DNA from: VRUE01 sp036379955
Lineage (GTDB): Bacteria > Actinomycetota > Thermoleophilia > Solirubrobacterales > 70-9
Direction: 5' to 3'
DNA length: 64,000 nucleotides
NCBI GenBank assembly: GCA_036379955.1
Contig: DASVFR010000017.1
Span: 1-64,000 of the forward strand
Every line of letters starts with the position of its first letter. Positions within the stretch are counted from its first letter, which is position 1. Positions 23,500-31,686 of this stretch are shown piece by piece. The translations under genes were made by a program, and so were the position numbers. The notes beneath the pieces were generated by a model that made no database searches, was not told the origin of the DNA, and was given only the letters and a program-made list of their open reading frames with translations.

Positions 23500-23546
23500 G
23501 GGTGCAACGTTTTCTCCAGGGTATGCATGGACAACGCGTTGCACCC
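23500..23546. repeat. Family A palindrome, copy 2
   Basis: 47-bp element with arms GGGTGCAACG and CGTTGCACCC, lying between convergent TetR and TSUP genes where it may act as a two-way terminator. Length and several internal positions (TTTT, TCC, ATG, GNA) match the copies at 10791-10837 (reversed) and 58758-58804. Confidence 0.86.
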
Positions 23547-23561
23547 CGGGAGCGGGCCGGC

Positions 23562-23954
23562 CTAACCGGGCTTCATGGCCCGGCGCACGAGGCCGTAGGC
23601 CATGAAGAGGACGAGGGCGGCGAAGGAGAGTTCGAGGGCACGCTGGGGGATGGCGTTGGCGACGACGACGCCGATCAGCACGCCGACAGGCGAGAGGGCG
23701 CCGATGACTAGAGCGTCGCGGAGCTCGACGTTCCCGTAGGAGCGCTGGCGCAGGGCGCCGACGAGGGCGACGATCACGATCATCAGCAATGAGGTCGACT
23801 CGCCCTCGACTTGGGAGAGGCCGAGGAAGATCGTCAGCGCCGGGACGAAAAGGATGCCGCCGCCGACCCCGACCAGGCCGCCGGCGAGGCCGCCGGCGAA
23901 GGCGATCACGATCGCGATCAGGATGTCCACGGTCCACCCCAAAGAACAAAGCAT
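23562..23954 (-). CDS. Half-size TSUP (TauE/SafE) permease, subunit 2
   Basis: Membrane protein of 130 residues with four hydrophobic segments. It contains one copy of the family motif (GGLAGGLVGVGGGILFVPAL) and the later GNVELRDALVIGALSPVGVL. Full TSUP permeases have about 250 residues with two such repeats, so this is half a transporter. The neighbour at 24007-24390 encodes the other half, and the two probably dimerise. The family moves sulphite, sulphoacetate or other organosulphur anions. The ATG at 23954 may be too early; a GTG before the DILIAIVIAF segment is a plausible alternative. Confidence 0.78.
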   Translation of the reverse strand: MLCSLGWTVDILIAIVIAFAGGLAGGLVGVGGGILFVPALTIFLGLSQVEGESTSLLMIVIVALVGALRQRSYGNVELRDALVIGALSPVGVLIGVVVANAIPQRALELSFAALVLFMAYGLVRRAMKPG

Positions 23955-24006
23955 TCGCTGCGCGGAGTCCGCAAAGAATCAGACTGCGATGCGGCCTCCG
24001 CTCCGC

Positions 24007-24390
24007 TCATTGGACGATCAGCTCGATCGCGACGGCGACGAGGAGGGCGGCGAAGAGCAGCGAGACGGCGCGCTGGGGGATGCGCTGCTGAATCGCCGTG
24101 CCGGCGACGACCCCGGCGACGGCCGGGATCGAAAGCCAGAGCCCGGTGAGCAGATGGACGTTGCCGTATAGCCCGCCCTGGGCGAGGGCGCCGAGCAGGC
24201 CGATGAGGACGATCGCGGCGAGGCTGGTGCCGGTGGCAAGCCGCTCGCCGAAACCGAACCAGAAGATCAGCAGGGGCACGATGATGGTGCCGCCGCCGAC
24301 CCCGAAGAGACCGCTGAAGGCGCCGGCCAGGGTCCCGATCGCCGCTAGCCTCAGGGTGCGCCGCGAGGGCATGGCGGGGTCCGGGGCCAT
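24007..24390 (-). CDS. Half-size TSUP (TauE/SafE) permease, subunit 1
   Basis: Membrane protein of 127 residues with four hydrophobic segments. GTLAGAFSGLFGVGGGTIIV is the TSUP signature, followed by LATGTSLAAIVLIGLLGALA and a C-terminal pair of helices ending IELIVQ. It is similar in layout to the gene 52 bases downstream (GVGGG, then the YGN segment, then IPQRA), so the two look like an ancestral duplication kept as separate genes. A heterodimeric sulphur-anion exporter is the simplest reading. It is divergent from the trehalose-phosphatase gene, 21 bases away. Confidence 0.78.
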   Translation of the reverse strand: MAPDPAMPSRRTLRLAAIGTLAGAFSGLFGVGGGTIIVPLLIFWFGFGERLATGTSLAAIVLIGLLGALAQGGLYGNVHLLTGLWLSIPAVAGVVAGTAIQQRIPQRAVSLLFAALLVAVAIELIVQ

Positions 24391-24411
24391 CGTGCCGCGA
24401 TACTAGATGCC

Positions 24412-25233
24412 GTGTCTCCCGACTCCGAGACAGGGGAGCGCGGCGTCGGCCGCTCCCAGCTGCTGGAGGTGCTGCGCGCCGATCCCCCTCGCACGGCGAT
24501 CCTCAGCGACGTCGACGGCACCCTGGCGCCGATCGTCGAGCGTCCCGAGCTGGCCGCGGTGCCGGCGCGCGCCACCGAGCTGCTGCGCGAGCTGAGCGAG
24601 CGCTACGGCCTGGTCGCCTGCATCTCGGGCCGGCGGGCCCTGGAGGCCCGCCGCCTGGTCGGGGTCGACGGCATCGCCTACGCCGGCAACCACGGCTTCG
24701 AGCTGTTGCTGCCGGGGGAGGAAACGCCGGCTCTGGATCCGGCAATCGACGGCCGCGAGCAGCAGGCCGCGGAGTTCCTCACCACCCTCGACGGCGAGCT
24801 GGAAGGCGCGGGGCTGCGGCGCGAGGACAAGGGACCGATCCAGGCGCTGCACTGGCGCGGCGCAGCCGACGAGCGGGCGGCCGACGCCCGCGCCCACGAG
24901 ATTGCCGCCGACGCCGGGCGGGCAGGGCTCGAACCCCGCTGGGGCCGCAAGGTGCTGGAGCTGCGCCCGGTCGGCGGCGGTGGCAAGGACGCGGCGGTGG
25001 CGGCGCTGCTTGCCGGTACCGGCGTCTCCACAGCCGCCTACGCCGGCGACGACCGCACCGACCTCGACGCCTGTCGCCGCCTGCACGAGCTGCGCGGGGA
25101 AGGGCTGCTGGCGATGACCGTGTGCGTCGGCGTCCTCTCCCCCGAGGGGCCGCCCGAGCTGAGCGAGGAGTCCGACCTCACGGTCGAGGGGCCGGAGGGC
25201 TGGCTCGACCTGCTGGCGGAGCTCGCGGCGTAA
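24412..25233 (+). CDS. otsB: Trehalose-6-phosphate phosphatase
   Basis: HAD-superfamily phosphatase of 273 residues that releases trehalose from trehalose-6-phosphate in the cytoplasm. The catalytic motif ILSDVDGTL has the nucleophile D33 and acid D35, CISGRRALEARRLVG is motif II, and the metal-binding YAGDDRTDLDA is motif IV. ELRPVGGGGKDAAVAALL contains the conserved Lys. No trehalose-phosphate synthase lies next to it, so the pathway partner is elsewhere. The GTG start follows an open 20-base gap after the divergent TSUP gene. The membrane-protein gene follows two bases after its stop, probably in the same operon. Confidence 0.88.
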   Translation: MSPDSETGERGVGRSQLLEVLRADPPRTAILSDVDGTLAPIVERPELAAVPARATELLRELSERYGLVACISGRRALEARRLVGVDGIAYAGNHGFELLLPGEETPALDPAIDGREQQAAEFLTTLDGELEGAGLRREDKGPIQALHWRGAADERAADARAHEIAADAGRAGLEPRWGRKVLELRPVGGGGKDAAVAALLAGTGVSTAAYAGDDRTDLDACRRLHELRGEGLLAMTVCVGVLSPEGPPELSEESDLTVEGPEGWLDLLAELAA

Positions 25234-25235
25234 CG

Positions 25236-25745
25236 ATGCCCTACACCGACCTCCTGCGCGTCACCGTCCTGCTCACCGGCGCCGAGGCAACGGCGCTGGC
25301 GGCGATCACTGCGATCGTCTCCAACCGCGACAGCGACACGACGACCGTGCTCGTCGCCGCGATCTGGTGGCTAGCTGCGCTGGCGATCGGCTTCTACCTG
25401 GGGCGTCCGTCGCGCGCCGCCGACGGGATGCGCGACGCCCTCGCCCGCGCCCGCACCGAGACCTCGCTGCCACCGGAGACGCCCTCGCGCATCGCGATCG
25501 CCCGCCTCTGGCCGATCGCCGTAACCGCAATCGCCGCCGGCGCCCTTGGCGTCTTCTTCCCCGGCGTCGCCGCGATCGGCGCCGGCTACGCCCTCCTCGT
25601 CTCCCTCGCCTGGCACTCCCGCGAGGCCGCGGTGGAAGCGATCGAGCAACGCGACGGCGTCCGCTTCTACGTGGTCCCGAATTCAGCTTTGCGCCCCATC
25701 CAACTAGTGCGCACCCCAGGGTTGAGAAGCTCTAGATCTAGCTGA
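25236..25745 (+). CDS. Small membrane protein of unknown function
   Basis: Protein of 169 residues, probably in the cytoplasmic membrane. Hydrophobic stretches are LLTGAEATALAAITAIV, TVLVAAIWWLAALAIGFYLG, LWPIAVTAIAAGALGVFFPG and VAAIGAGYALLVSLAWHS, giving three or four segments. A charged loop (SRAADGMRDALARARTETSL) separates the two pairs. The C-terminal tail YVVPNSALRPIQLVRTPGLR is cytoplasmic or extracellular and basic. I know no family for it. It starts two bases after the otsB stop and is presumably co-transcribed, but no link to trehalose is evident from sequence. Confidence 0.65.
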   Translation: MPYTDLLRVTVLLTGAEATALAAITAIVSNRDSDTTTVLVAAIWWLAALAIGFYLGRPSRAADGMRDALARARTETSLPPETPSRIAIARLWPIAVTAIAAGALGVFFPGVAAIGAGYALLVSLAWHSREAAVEAIEQRDGVRFYVVPNSALRPIQLVRTPGLRSSRSS

Positions 25746-25960
25746 GCCGCGGAAGCCGGCCAAGGGAAGTATCAACGTCTCCGGCGCGGCGGGTCCTGTC
25801 GCCGCAGGGGCCCACCGCCCTTCCGGTCGCTAAAGCGTCCTCAGGGCGGTTCCCCCTACGGCGCCACCCACCGCGAGGAACGGAGATCAAGAGCGTCCCG
25901 GAAAGAGCGCCCGGGTCCTTCTCTCCGGTGCCTTAACCCGGCACCGCGGAGTGTCTCTAG
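25746..25960. other. GC-rich multi-hairpin intergenic region, candidate non-coding RNA
   Basis: This 319-base gap (25746-26064) between convergent genes has no coding character, but its left two thirds fold strongly. Pairs are GCGGC/GCCGC (25786-25805), ACCGCCCT with AGGGCGGT (25814-25850) closed outside by AGGGG/CCCCT and inside by CGCTAAAGCG, CGGAGA with TCTCCG (25881-25927), and CGGTGCC with GGCACCG (25926-25946). It does not match RNase P RNA, tmRNA, SRP RNA or riboswitches I can recognise. It may be an RNA gene or a stacked two-way terminator. The right part (25982-26035) is a tandem repeat. Confidence 0.4.
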
Positions 25961-25981
25961 CCGCGAAGCGGCACGAGATTC

Positions 25982-26035
25982 GCACCGAAGCGAAGCGGAG
26001 GTGCGTAGGCACCGAAGCGAAGCGGAGGTGCGTAG
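25982..26035. repeat. Tandem 27-bp repeat, two copies
   Basis: Two identical 27-base units (25982-26008 and 26009-26035) begin with GCACCGAAGCGAAGCGGAGG. Each unit can fold by GCACC/GGTGC. A related GCCGC-GAA-GCGGC hairpin lies just upstream at 25960-25972. Only two copies exist, so this is not a CRISPR array. Confidence 0.85.
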
Positions 26036-26064
26036 GCATCCGGAGAGGCGCCCCCCGGGTGCTC

Positions 26065-27819
26065 TCACCGTTTGAGCAGCTTCTTGAACTCCCGCCAACC
26101 TCGCGTGTTGGCGATGTCGTTTGGGGTCAGCCATGCACGTCGTGCAGTGGCGACGGCGTAGGCCATGTTGCCCAGGGTGTCGACGCCGTGGGCGTCGGTG
26201 TTGAGGACGATGGTGACGCCGGCTTCCGCGGCGAGGCGGGCGTGCTGCTCGGAGAGGTCGCGGCGGTTGGGGTTGCCGTTGATCTCGAGCATCGTGCCGC
26301 TGCGGGCGGCTGCCTCGACCACGGCCTCGACGTCGATCGCGTAGGGCTCGCGACGCCCTATTAGGCGGCCGGTGAGGTGGCCGATACAGTCGACGCGCGG
26401 GTTCTCGATCGCAGCGAGGACGCGGGCGGTCATCTCCTTCTCCGGAATCGCAAAGGAGGTGTGGACGCTGGCGACGACCCAGTCGAGGGCGTCGAGGAGG
26501 TCGTCGGGGTAGTCGAGCGCGCCGTCGAGGCCGATGTTGACCTCAGAGCCGGCGAGCAGGCGGAAGCCGCGCTTGCCCTTGTTCCAAGCGGCCACCTCCT
26601 CGATCCGCTGCCAGAGGCGCTCGGCGGTGACGTGATCGCCGAAGCCGTGACTGGCCGAGTGATCGGTGATCGCTTGATAGGCATAGCCGCGGGCGTGCGC
26701 CGCCTCCGCCATCTCCTCCAGGGTGTTGCGACCGTCGGAGAGCGTTGTGTGGGAATGGAGGTCGCCGCGCATGTCCTCGAGCGAGACGAGCGCGGGCAGC
26801 TTCCCCTCGCGCGCCGCCTTCAGCTCGCCGCGGCCCTCGCGCAGCTCGGGCTCGACGTAGGCGTAGCCGAGCCGCCCGTAGACCGCCTCCTCGCCGGCGC
26901 AGAGCTCGACCTCGCCGCTCTCGACCTCGGTGACACCGTGCTCGGAGACGGAGAGGCCGCGGGCAACGGCCTCCTCGCGCAGCTGGACGTTGTGCGCCTG
27001 CGAGCCGGTGAAGTGCTGGAGCAGGTTGCCGAAGGCCTCGGGCGCGACGATGCGCAGGTCGACCGAGAGCCCGTTCTGGGTCTGCGCCCGCACGCCGTTC
27101 GGCCCCGGCTTGCCGGCGGCCGCGATCAGCGGGCTGGCGACGAGTGCCTCCGCCAGCGCGGTCGGCTCCTCCGCCGTCGCGATCAAATCGATGTCCTTGC
27201 AGGTCTCGGCCCAGCGACGGACCGAGCCGGCGACCTCGACCCGGTCGGCGGCCGGGTGCTCGCGCAGCTCCCGCGCCAGCTCCTCGGCGATCGGCCGCGC
27301 CGCCGAGAGCAGAACCCTGCCACTGGTCTTCCCCGGCTCGCCGAGGCGCTCGAGACCGGCGAGGACGTTCTCCTCGACCTTCGCTCCGAGCCCTTTCATG
27401 GTCCGGATGCGCTGTGCCTCGGCGGCCTCCCTGAGGTCATCGAGGGTGGCGACTCCCAGCTCTTCGAAGAGGCGGCGAGCGGTCTTGGCACCGAGGCCAG
27501 GCACGCGAGTGACCTCGATCAGCGAAGGCGGGTACTTGGCCTTCAGCTTCTCGGCGGCCGGGATCTCCCCCGTCTCGATCAGGGCGTCGATCTTCTCCGC
27601 CAGGGTCTTGCCGACGCCGGGAATCTCGGTCGTCCGGCCCAGCGCCGCCAGCTCGGCGACCGAGACCGGGCTTTCGCGGATCGCCTTCGCCGCGGTGCCG
27701 TAGGCGAGCACCCGGTATTTGACGGCGCCGTCGAGCTCGTAGAGGACGCCGAGCTCCTCGAGGGCGGCTGCGATCTCCGCGTTGGTCACCCCCGGCAAGC
27801 TAACGGGCGGCGCTACCAT
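26065..27819 (-). CDS. polX: DNA polymerase X with PHP exonuclease domain
   Basis: Family X repair polymerase of 584 residues that fills short gaps and carries a 3'-5' exonuclease/AP-endonuclease PHP domain. Residues 10-190 contain the helix-hairpin-helix segments (LGRTTEIPGVGKTLAEKIDA, VPGLGAKTARRLFEELG). The nucleotidyltransferase palm has VEVAGSVRRWAETCKDIDLI with paired aspartates. The PHP domain begins DLHSHTTLSDG and continues with AITDHSASHG, GSEVNI, VVASVHTSF, GHLTGRLIG and NTDAHG, so its metal ligands appear intact. The ATG at 27819 follows GGAGG closely; a GTG at 27789 (VTNAEIAA) is an alternative start. Divergent from thioredoxin. Confidence 0.92.
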   Translation of the reverse strand: MVAPPVSLPGVTNAEIAAALEELGVLYELDGAVKYRVLAYGTAAKAIRESPVSVAELAALGRTTEIPGVGKTLAEKIDALIETGEIPAAEKLKAKYPPSLIEVTRVPGLGAKTARRLFEELGVATLDDLREAAEAQRIRTMKGLGAKVEENVLAGLERLGEPGKTSGRVLLSAARPIAEELARELREHPAADRVEVAGSVRRWAETCKDIDLIATAEEPTALAEALVASPLIAAAGKPGPNGVRAQTQNGLSVDLRIVAPEAFGNLLQHFTGSQAHNVQLREEAVARGLSVSEHGVTEVESGEVELCAGEEAVYGRLGYAYVEPELREGRGELKAAREGKLPALVSLEDMRGDLHSHTTLSDGRNTLEEMAEAAHARGYAYQAITDHSASHGFGDHVTAERLWQRIEEVAAWNKGKRGFRLLAGSEVNIGLDGALDYPDDLLDALDWVVASVHTSFAIPEKEMTARVLAAIENPRVDCIGHLTGRLIGRREPYAIDVEAVVEAAARSGTMLEINGNPNRRDLSEQHARLAAEAGVTIVLNTDAHGVDTLGNMAYAVATARRAWLTPNDIANTRGWREFKKLLKR

Positions 27820-27861
27820 CGCCTCCAGGTGCGCCGCCGATCGAGGCCTTCCAGCCTCGCT

Positions 27862-27877
27862 ATACTTTTTGAAGTAT
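27862..27877. promoter_or_regulatory. Inverted repeat in the polX-trxA promoter region
   Basis: ATACTT-TTTG-AAGTAT forms a 6-4-6 inverted repeat in a locally AT-rich stretch between divergent genes, 37 bases before the thioredoxin start. TATACTT also resembles a -10 box. It could be a regulator site or promoter; the sequence does not decide. Confidence 0.4.
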
Positions 27878-27914
27878 TGAGCGGCGAAAATCGACCCCCG
27901 GGAGACCGATACCA

Positions 27915-28241
27915 GTGACAGGCAAACTCCACGACGTCACCGACGCCACCTTCAAGTCCGAGGTCCTCGAGGCGGAGGGCCCGGTCCTCGTCGACTTCTG
28001 GGCACCCTGGTGCGGTCCGTGCCGGGTCGTCCATCCGGTGCTCGAGGAGATGGACACCGAGCGCGAGGACCTGAAAATCGTCAGCGTCAACGTCGACGAG
28101 AACCAGCAGACGGCGGCGCAGTACGAGGTCCTCTCGATCCCGACCCTGATCCTCTTCAAGGACGGGGCGATCGCCAAGAAGGTGATCGGGGCGATGCCGA
28201 AGCGCCGCCTCGAGGCCGAGCTCGAACCGGCGCTCGCCTAG
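27915..28241 (+). CDS. trxA: Thioredoxin
   Basis: Cytoplasmic disulphide reductase of 108 residues, the normal thioredoxin size. The active site is WAPWCGPC with C33 and C36, the buried D27 is in VLVDFW, and the cis-Pro is in SIPTLILFKDG. One variation is VVHPVLEEM after the active site, where many thioredoxins have a similar P-containing helix. The start is GTG. The tautomerase gene follows after 18 bases, so the pair may be one transcript. No thioredoxin reductase is nearby. Confidence 0.93.
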   Translation: MTGKLHDVTDATFKSEVLEAEGPVLVDFWAPWCGPCRVVHPVLEEMDTEREDLKIVSVNVDENQQTAAQYEVLSIPTLILFKDGAIAKKVIGAMPKRRLEAELEPALA

Positions 28242-28259
28242 CGAGCCGAACGCCCCACC

Positions 28260-28439
28260 ATGCCCTTCGTCCACGTCCACTGGTTCGAGGGACGCTCCGA
28301 CGAGCAGAAGGCGGAGATCGCCAAGCGGATCGAAGCGGCGCTGGTCGAGGTGGCCGGCGCCGCCCCCGAGCACTGCTGGGTCAAGTTCTCGGACTCGAAG
28401 AAGTCCGACTTCATCATCGGCGAGCCTAAGCCCGAGTAA
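28260..28439 (+). CDS. 4-oxalocrotonate tautomerase-family protein
   Basis: Small enzyme of 59 residues, typical for this family. After Met removal it starts with the catalytic Pro (MPFVHVHWFEGRSDEQKAEI). The AKRIEAALVEVAGAAPEHCWV helix-turn and the closing strand KKSDFIIGE follow. It probably works as a homohexamer on an enol/keto substrate that cannot be named. It lies 18 bases after the thioredoxin gene, and its last 14 bases overlap the end of the convergent ileS gene. Confidence 0.82.
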   Translation: MPFVHVHWFEGRSDEQKAEIAKRIEAALVEVAGAAPEHCWVKFSDSKKSDFIIGEPKPE

Positions 28440-31400
28440 CGTCGATTTTCAGGTCGCGGCCGTCGACGCGGACGGGGGCGGTGTCCTCGGCGTCGTAGGC
28501 GACCGCGGTGGCGAGGACCTCGCCGGTTACGTAGGGCTCGTGGGCGCGGGCGGCGACGAGCAGCTCCTCGTCGCCTCCGAGCGACAGCTCGATCCGGTCG
28601 GTGATCTCGAGGCCGGCGGCTTTGCGGGCGTTCTGGACCGCGTGGACGATCTCGCGGGCGAGGCCCTCGCGGCGCAGCTCGTCGTCGAGCTCGAGCTGGA
28701 GGGCGACCGCGTGGCCGGCCGCGGCCTCGACCTCGTAGCCCTCCAGCGGCTGCAGGGAGAGGGTGACCTCCTCGGTGCCGATCGTGTGCTCGTCGCCGTC
28801 GACGCTGATCCCGATCTCGCCGCCGCCGGCCATCACGCTGGCGACGTGGGCGGGGTCGAGCGCCGCAACCGCGGCCGCGACCTGCGGCATGCGCTTGCCG
28901 AAGCGCGGGCCGAGCGAGCGGTAGTTGGGCTTGACCTCGTAGCTGACCAGCTCCGACTCGTCGCTGACGAAGTCGAGCTCCTTGACGTTGAGCTCGGTCT
29001 TGACCAGGTCGGCGCGGGCCTCGATCGCGGCTCGCTCAGCCTCGTTGGCGACGATCACGGCGCGGCGCAGCGGCTGGCGCACCTTGGCCTTGGCCTGGGC
29101 GCGCGCCGCGCGGCCGAGCTCGACCGTGAGCCGTACGGCGTCCATCGCCGCCTCCAGGTCGGAGTCAGCGAGCCCTGCGTCGGGCTCGGGGAAGTCGCGC
29201 AGGTGGACCGAGTCCGGCAGCTCACCGAGCTCTTCGGCCGCGCCGCCGGCCAGGTTGAGGTGGATCTCGTCGGCGAGAAAAGGGGTGAACGGCGCGAGCA
29301 GCGCCGCGACCTCGAGCAGGCAGTGACGCAGGGTCGCGAAGGCCGCCCGGTCGCCCTCCCAGAAGCGCCGCCGCGAGAGACGCACGTACCAGTTGGAGAG
29401 CTCCTCGACGTACGCGGCGATCGCCCGGCCGGCCGCCGTGCAGTCGAACGCGTCCATCCGCTCGCGGACCGTCTCCACGGTGGACTGGAGCTTGGAGAGA
29501 GCCCATCGGTCCAGATCCTCCCCCGCGCTGACTTCGACTTTCGTTCCGCTATCCGGAACGAAAGTCGAAGTCAGCGGTTGCGCGAAGTCGGCGGGTCCGA
29601 GGTCCTCGGCGTTGGCGTACAGCACCCAGAAGGAGTACGTGTTCCAGAGCGTGAGCAGGAACTGGCGGACCGATTCGCCCACCGTGTCGACCGAGAAGCG
29701 GTAGCCGGCCCAGGGCTGCTGGGCGGTCAGGTAGTACCAGCGGAAGGCGTCGGCACCGTGGGCGGCGATCACGTCCCAGGGCTCGACCACGTTGCCCTTG
29801 CTCTTCGACATCTTCTGCCCCTCGGGGTCGAGGATCAGGCCGAGGCAGACGCAGTTGCGATAGCTCGACTCGCCGAAGAGCAGCGTCGACTCGGCGAGCA
29901 GGGTGTAGAACCAGCCGCGGGTCTGGTCGATCGCCTCGCAGATGAAGTCGGCCGGAAAGCGCTCCGCGAACAGCTCCTCGTTCTCGAACGGGTAGTGGAA
30001 CTGGGCGAAGGGCATCGCGCCGCTGTCGTACCAGGTGTCGATCACCGACTCGACCCGGCGCATCTCGCCGCCGCACTCCTCGCAGTCGACCCTCACCGCG
30101 TCGATGTAGGGACGGTGCAGATCGTCGGGGACCTCGCCCTTGGCGCGCTCGCGCAGCTCGGCGACCGAGCCGGCGCAGAAGCGGCCCTCGCAGCCCTCGG
30201 CCCGGCACTCCCAGATCGGCAGCGGCGTGCCCCAGTAGCGGTCGCGGGAGAGCGCCCAGTCGACGTTGTTCTCCAGCCATTTGCCGAAGCGGCCGTGCTT
30301 GATGTGCTCGGGGTGCCAGCCGATCGTCTCGTTGTTGGCGAGCAGCTCGTCCTTGGCCGCGGCGGTCTTCACGTACCAGCTCGACTTGGCGTAGTAGAGG
30401 AGCGGCGTGCCGCAGCGCCAGCAGTGCGGGTAGGCGTGCTCGTAGACCTGCTCGCGGAAGAGCAGGCCGCGGCGGTCGAGGTCGTCGATCAGGGCGCGGG
30501 TGACCCCCGGGTCCTTGACGAACTCGCCCGCGAAGCCGGCGACGCGACCGTCGAAATGGCCCGCCAGGTCGACCGGCTTGAAGAGGGTGCCGTGCTCGGT
30601 CGGGTCGAAGATCCCGTTCTCGGCGGCAACCGCGTAGTCGTCCTCGCCGAAGGCGGGAGCGATGTGGACGAGCCCGGTGCCGTCCTCGGTGGTGACGAAG
30701 TCGCCGAGCACGACCCGGAAGGCGTTGTCCGGCCCGCCTCCCTCGAGATCGAAGACCGGGCCCTGATAGCGCTTCCCCTCCAACTCGGCGCCTGAGAAGC
30801 GATCGACGATCTCGGTCCCCTCGCCGAGGACCTTCTCGACCAGTGGCTCGGCCACGATGACGGTCTCCCGGTCGACACGCGCGCGCACGTAGGTGACCTC
30901 GGGCGCCACCCCCACGGCGACGTTACCCGGCAGCGTCCACGGAGTCGTCGTCCAGACCAGCAGCGACTCCCCGTCCCCGCCGAGCAGCGGGAAGCGCACG
31001 TATATGGAGGGGTCCTCGACGTCCTCGTAGCCGAGCGCCACCTCGTGCGAGGAGAGCGCGGTGCCGCAGCGCGGGCAGTAGGGGACGACCTTGTGACCCT
31101 CGTAGAGGCGCCCCTGGTCCCAGAGCTGGCGCAGCGACCACCAAACCGACTCGATGTAGGGGTCCTCCAGGGTCACGTAGGGGTCGTCGAGGTCGATCCA
31201 GAATCCGATCCGCTCGGTCAGCCGGTTCCACTCCTCGACGTACTCGAAGACCGAGGCCCGGCAGCGCTCGTTGAACTTGTCGATCCCGTACGCCTCGATC
31301 TCCTGCTTTGAGGAGATGCCGAGCTGCTTCTCGACCTCGAGCTCGACCGGCAGGCCGTGGCAGTCCCAGCCCGCCTTGCGCGGCACGCGGTAGCCGCGCA

Positions 31401-31626
31401 TCGCCTTGTAGCGGGGATAGACATCCTTGAAGACGCGGGAGAGGACGTGATGGGAGCCCGGTCGACCGTTGGCGGTCGGCGGCCCCTCGTAGAAGCTCCA
31501 GATCTCGGCCCCATCGCGCTGGGCGAGCGAACGGTGGAAGACGTCGCGTTCGCGCCAGCGCTCGAGCACCCGCTCCTCGAGGTCGGGAAAGGACTGCCGG
31601 GTGTCGACGGGGCGAAAGCCGGACAT
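28426..31626 (-). CDS. ileS: Isoleucyl-tRNA synthetase, type 2, carrying a palindrome-encoded insert
   Basis: Charges tRNA-Ile with isoleucine; 1066 residues. The class I motifs are PPTANGRPGSHHVLSR (variant HIGH, near residue 50) and GQKMSKSKGN (KMSKS). The editing domain lies between them, with YCPRCGTALSSHE and CWRCGTPLLYY zinc-type cysteines. The PG.HH form of HIGH marks the type 2, eukaryote-like enzyme seen in many actinobacteria, which is typically less sensitive to mupirocin. At residues 684-701, between the Rossmann domain and the anticodon-binding domain, a 51-bp family C palindrome is read in frame as PLTSTFVPDSGTKVEVS. The frame remains open and all motifs are present, so the enzyme is probably active. 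Confidence 0.95.
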   Translation of the reverse strand: MSGFRPVDTRQSFPDLEERVLERWRERDVFHRSLAQRDGAEIWSFYEGPPTANGRPGSHHVLSRVFKDVYPRYKAMRGYRVPRKAGWDCHGLPVELEVEKQLGISSKQEIEAYGIDKFNERCRASVFEYVEEWNRLTERIGFWIDLDDPYVTLEDPYIESVWWSLRQLWDQGRLYEGHKVVPYCPRCGTALSSHEVALGYEDVEDPSIYVRFPLLGGDGESLLVWTTTPWTLPGNVAVGVAPEVTYVRARVDRETVIVAEPLVEKVLGEGTEIVDRFSGAELEGKRYQGPVFDLEGGGPDNAFRVVLGDFVTTEDGTGLVHIAPAFGEDDYAVAAENGIFDPTEHGTLFKPVDLAGHFDGRVAGFAGEFVKDPGVTRALIDDLDRRGLLFREQVYEHAYPHCWRCGTPLLYYAKSSWYVKTAAAKDELLANNETIGWHPEHIKHGRFGKWLENNVDWALSRDRYWGTPLPIWECRAEGCEGRFCAGSVAELRERAKGEVPDDLHRPYIDAVRVDCEECGGEMRRVESVIDTWYDSGAMPFAQFHYPFENEELFAERFPADFICEAIDQTRGWFYTLLAESTLLFGESSYRNCVCLGLILDPEGQKMSKSKGNVVEPWDVIAAHGADAFRWYYLTAQQPWAGYRFSVDTVGESVRQFLLTLWNTYSFWVLYANAEDLGPADFAQPLTSTFVPDSGTKVEVSAGEDLDRWALSKLQSTVETVRERMDAFDCTAAGRAIAAYVEELSNWYVRLSRRRFWEGDRAAFATLRHCLLEVAALLAPFTPFLADEIHLNLAGGAAEELGELPDSVHLRDFPEPDAGLADSDLEAAMDAVRLTVELGRAARAQAKAKVRQPLRRAVIVANEAERAAIEARADLVKTELNVKELDFVSDESELVSYEVKPNYRSLGPRFGKRMPQVAAAVAALDPAHVASVMAGGGEIGISVDGDEHTIGTEEVTLSLQPLEGYEVEAAAGHAVALQLELDDELRREGLAREIVHAVQNARKAAGLEITDRIELSLGGDEELLVAARAHEPYVTGEVLATAVAYDAEDTAPVRVDGRDLKIDVTRA
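29526..29576. repeat. Family C palindrome, copy 1 (in frame inside ileS)
   Basis: 51-bp palindrome with a perfect 23-bp stem starting CGCTGACTTCGACTTTCG and a five-base loop CTATC. Its length is 17 codons, so it can sit in a gene without a frameshift. Copy 2 (54053-54103) has the same length and would encode almost the same peptide, PLTSSFVPDKGTKDEVS. Confidence 0.92.
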
Positions 31627-31686
31627 GAGCAGGTGATTCTAGGAGCGGGGAGGCGGTGGGCTCCTCCTGGTACTAGGCTCTTCCGC

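Noticed and set aside
25746..25960. RNase P RNA, tmRNA or SRP RNA
   Set aside because: None of the conserved core sequences (GGTAAGAGC, the tmRNA tRNA-like ends, GGAAGGAAGCAGCC-like loop) occurs on either strand; only a general structured-RNA call is justified.
25982..26035. Possible CRISPR array
   Set aside because: Only two directly adjoining copies of a 27-bp unit, with no spacers and no cas genes in the window.
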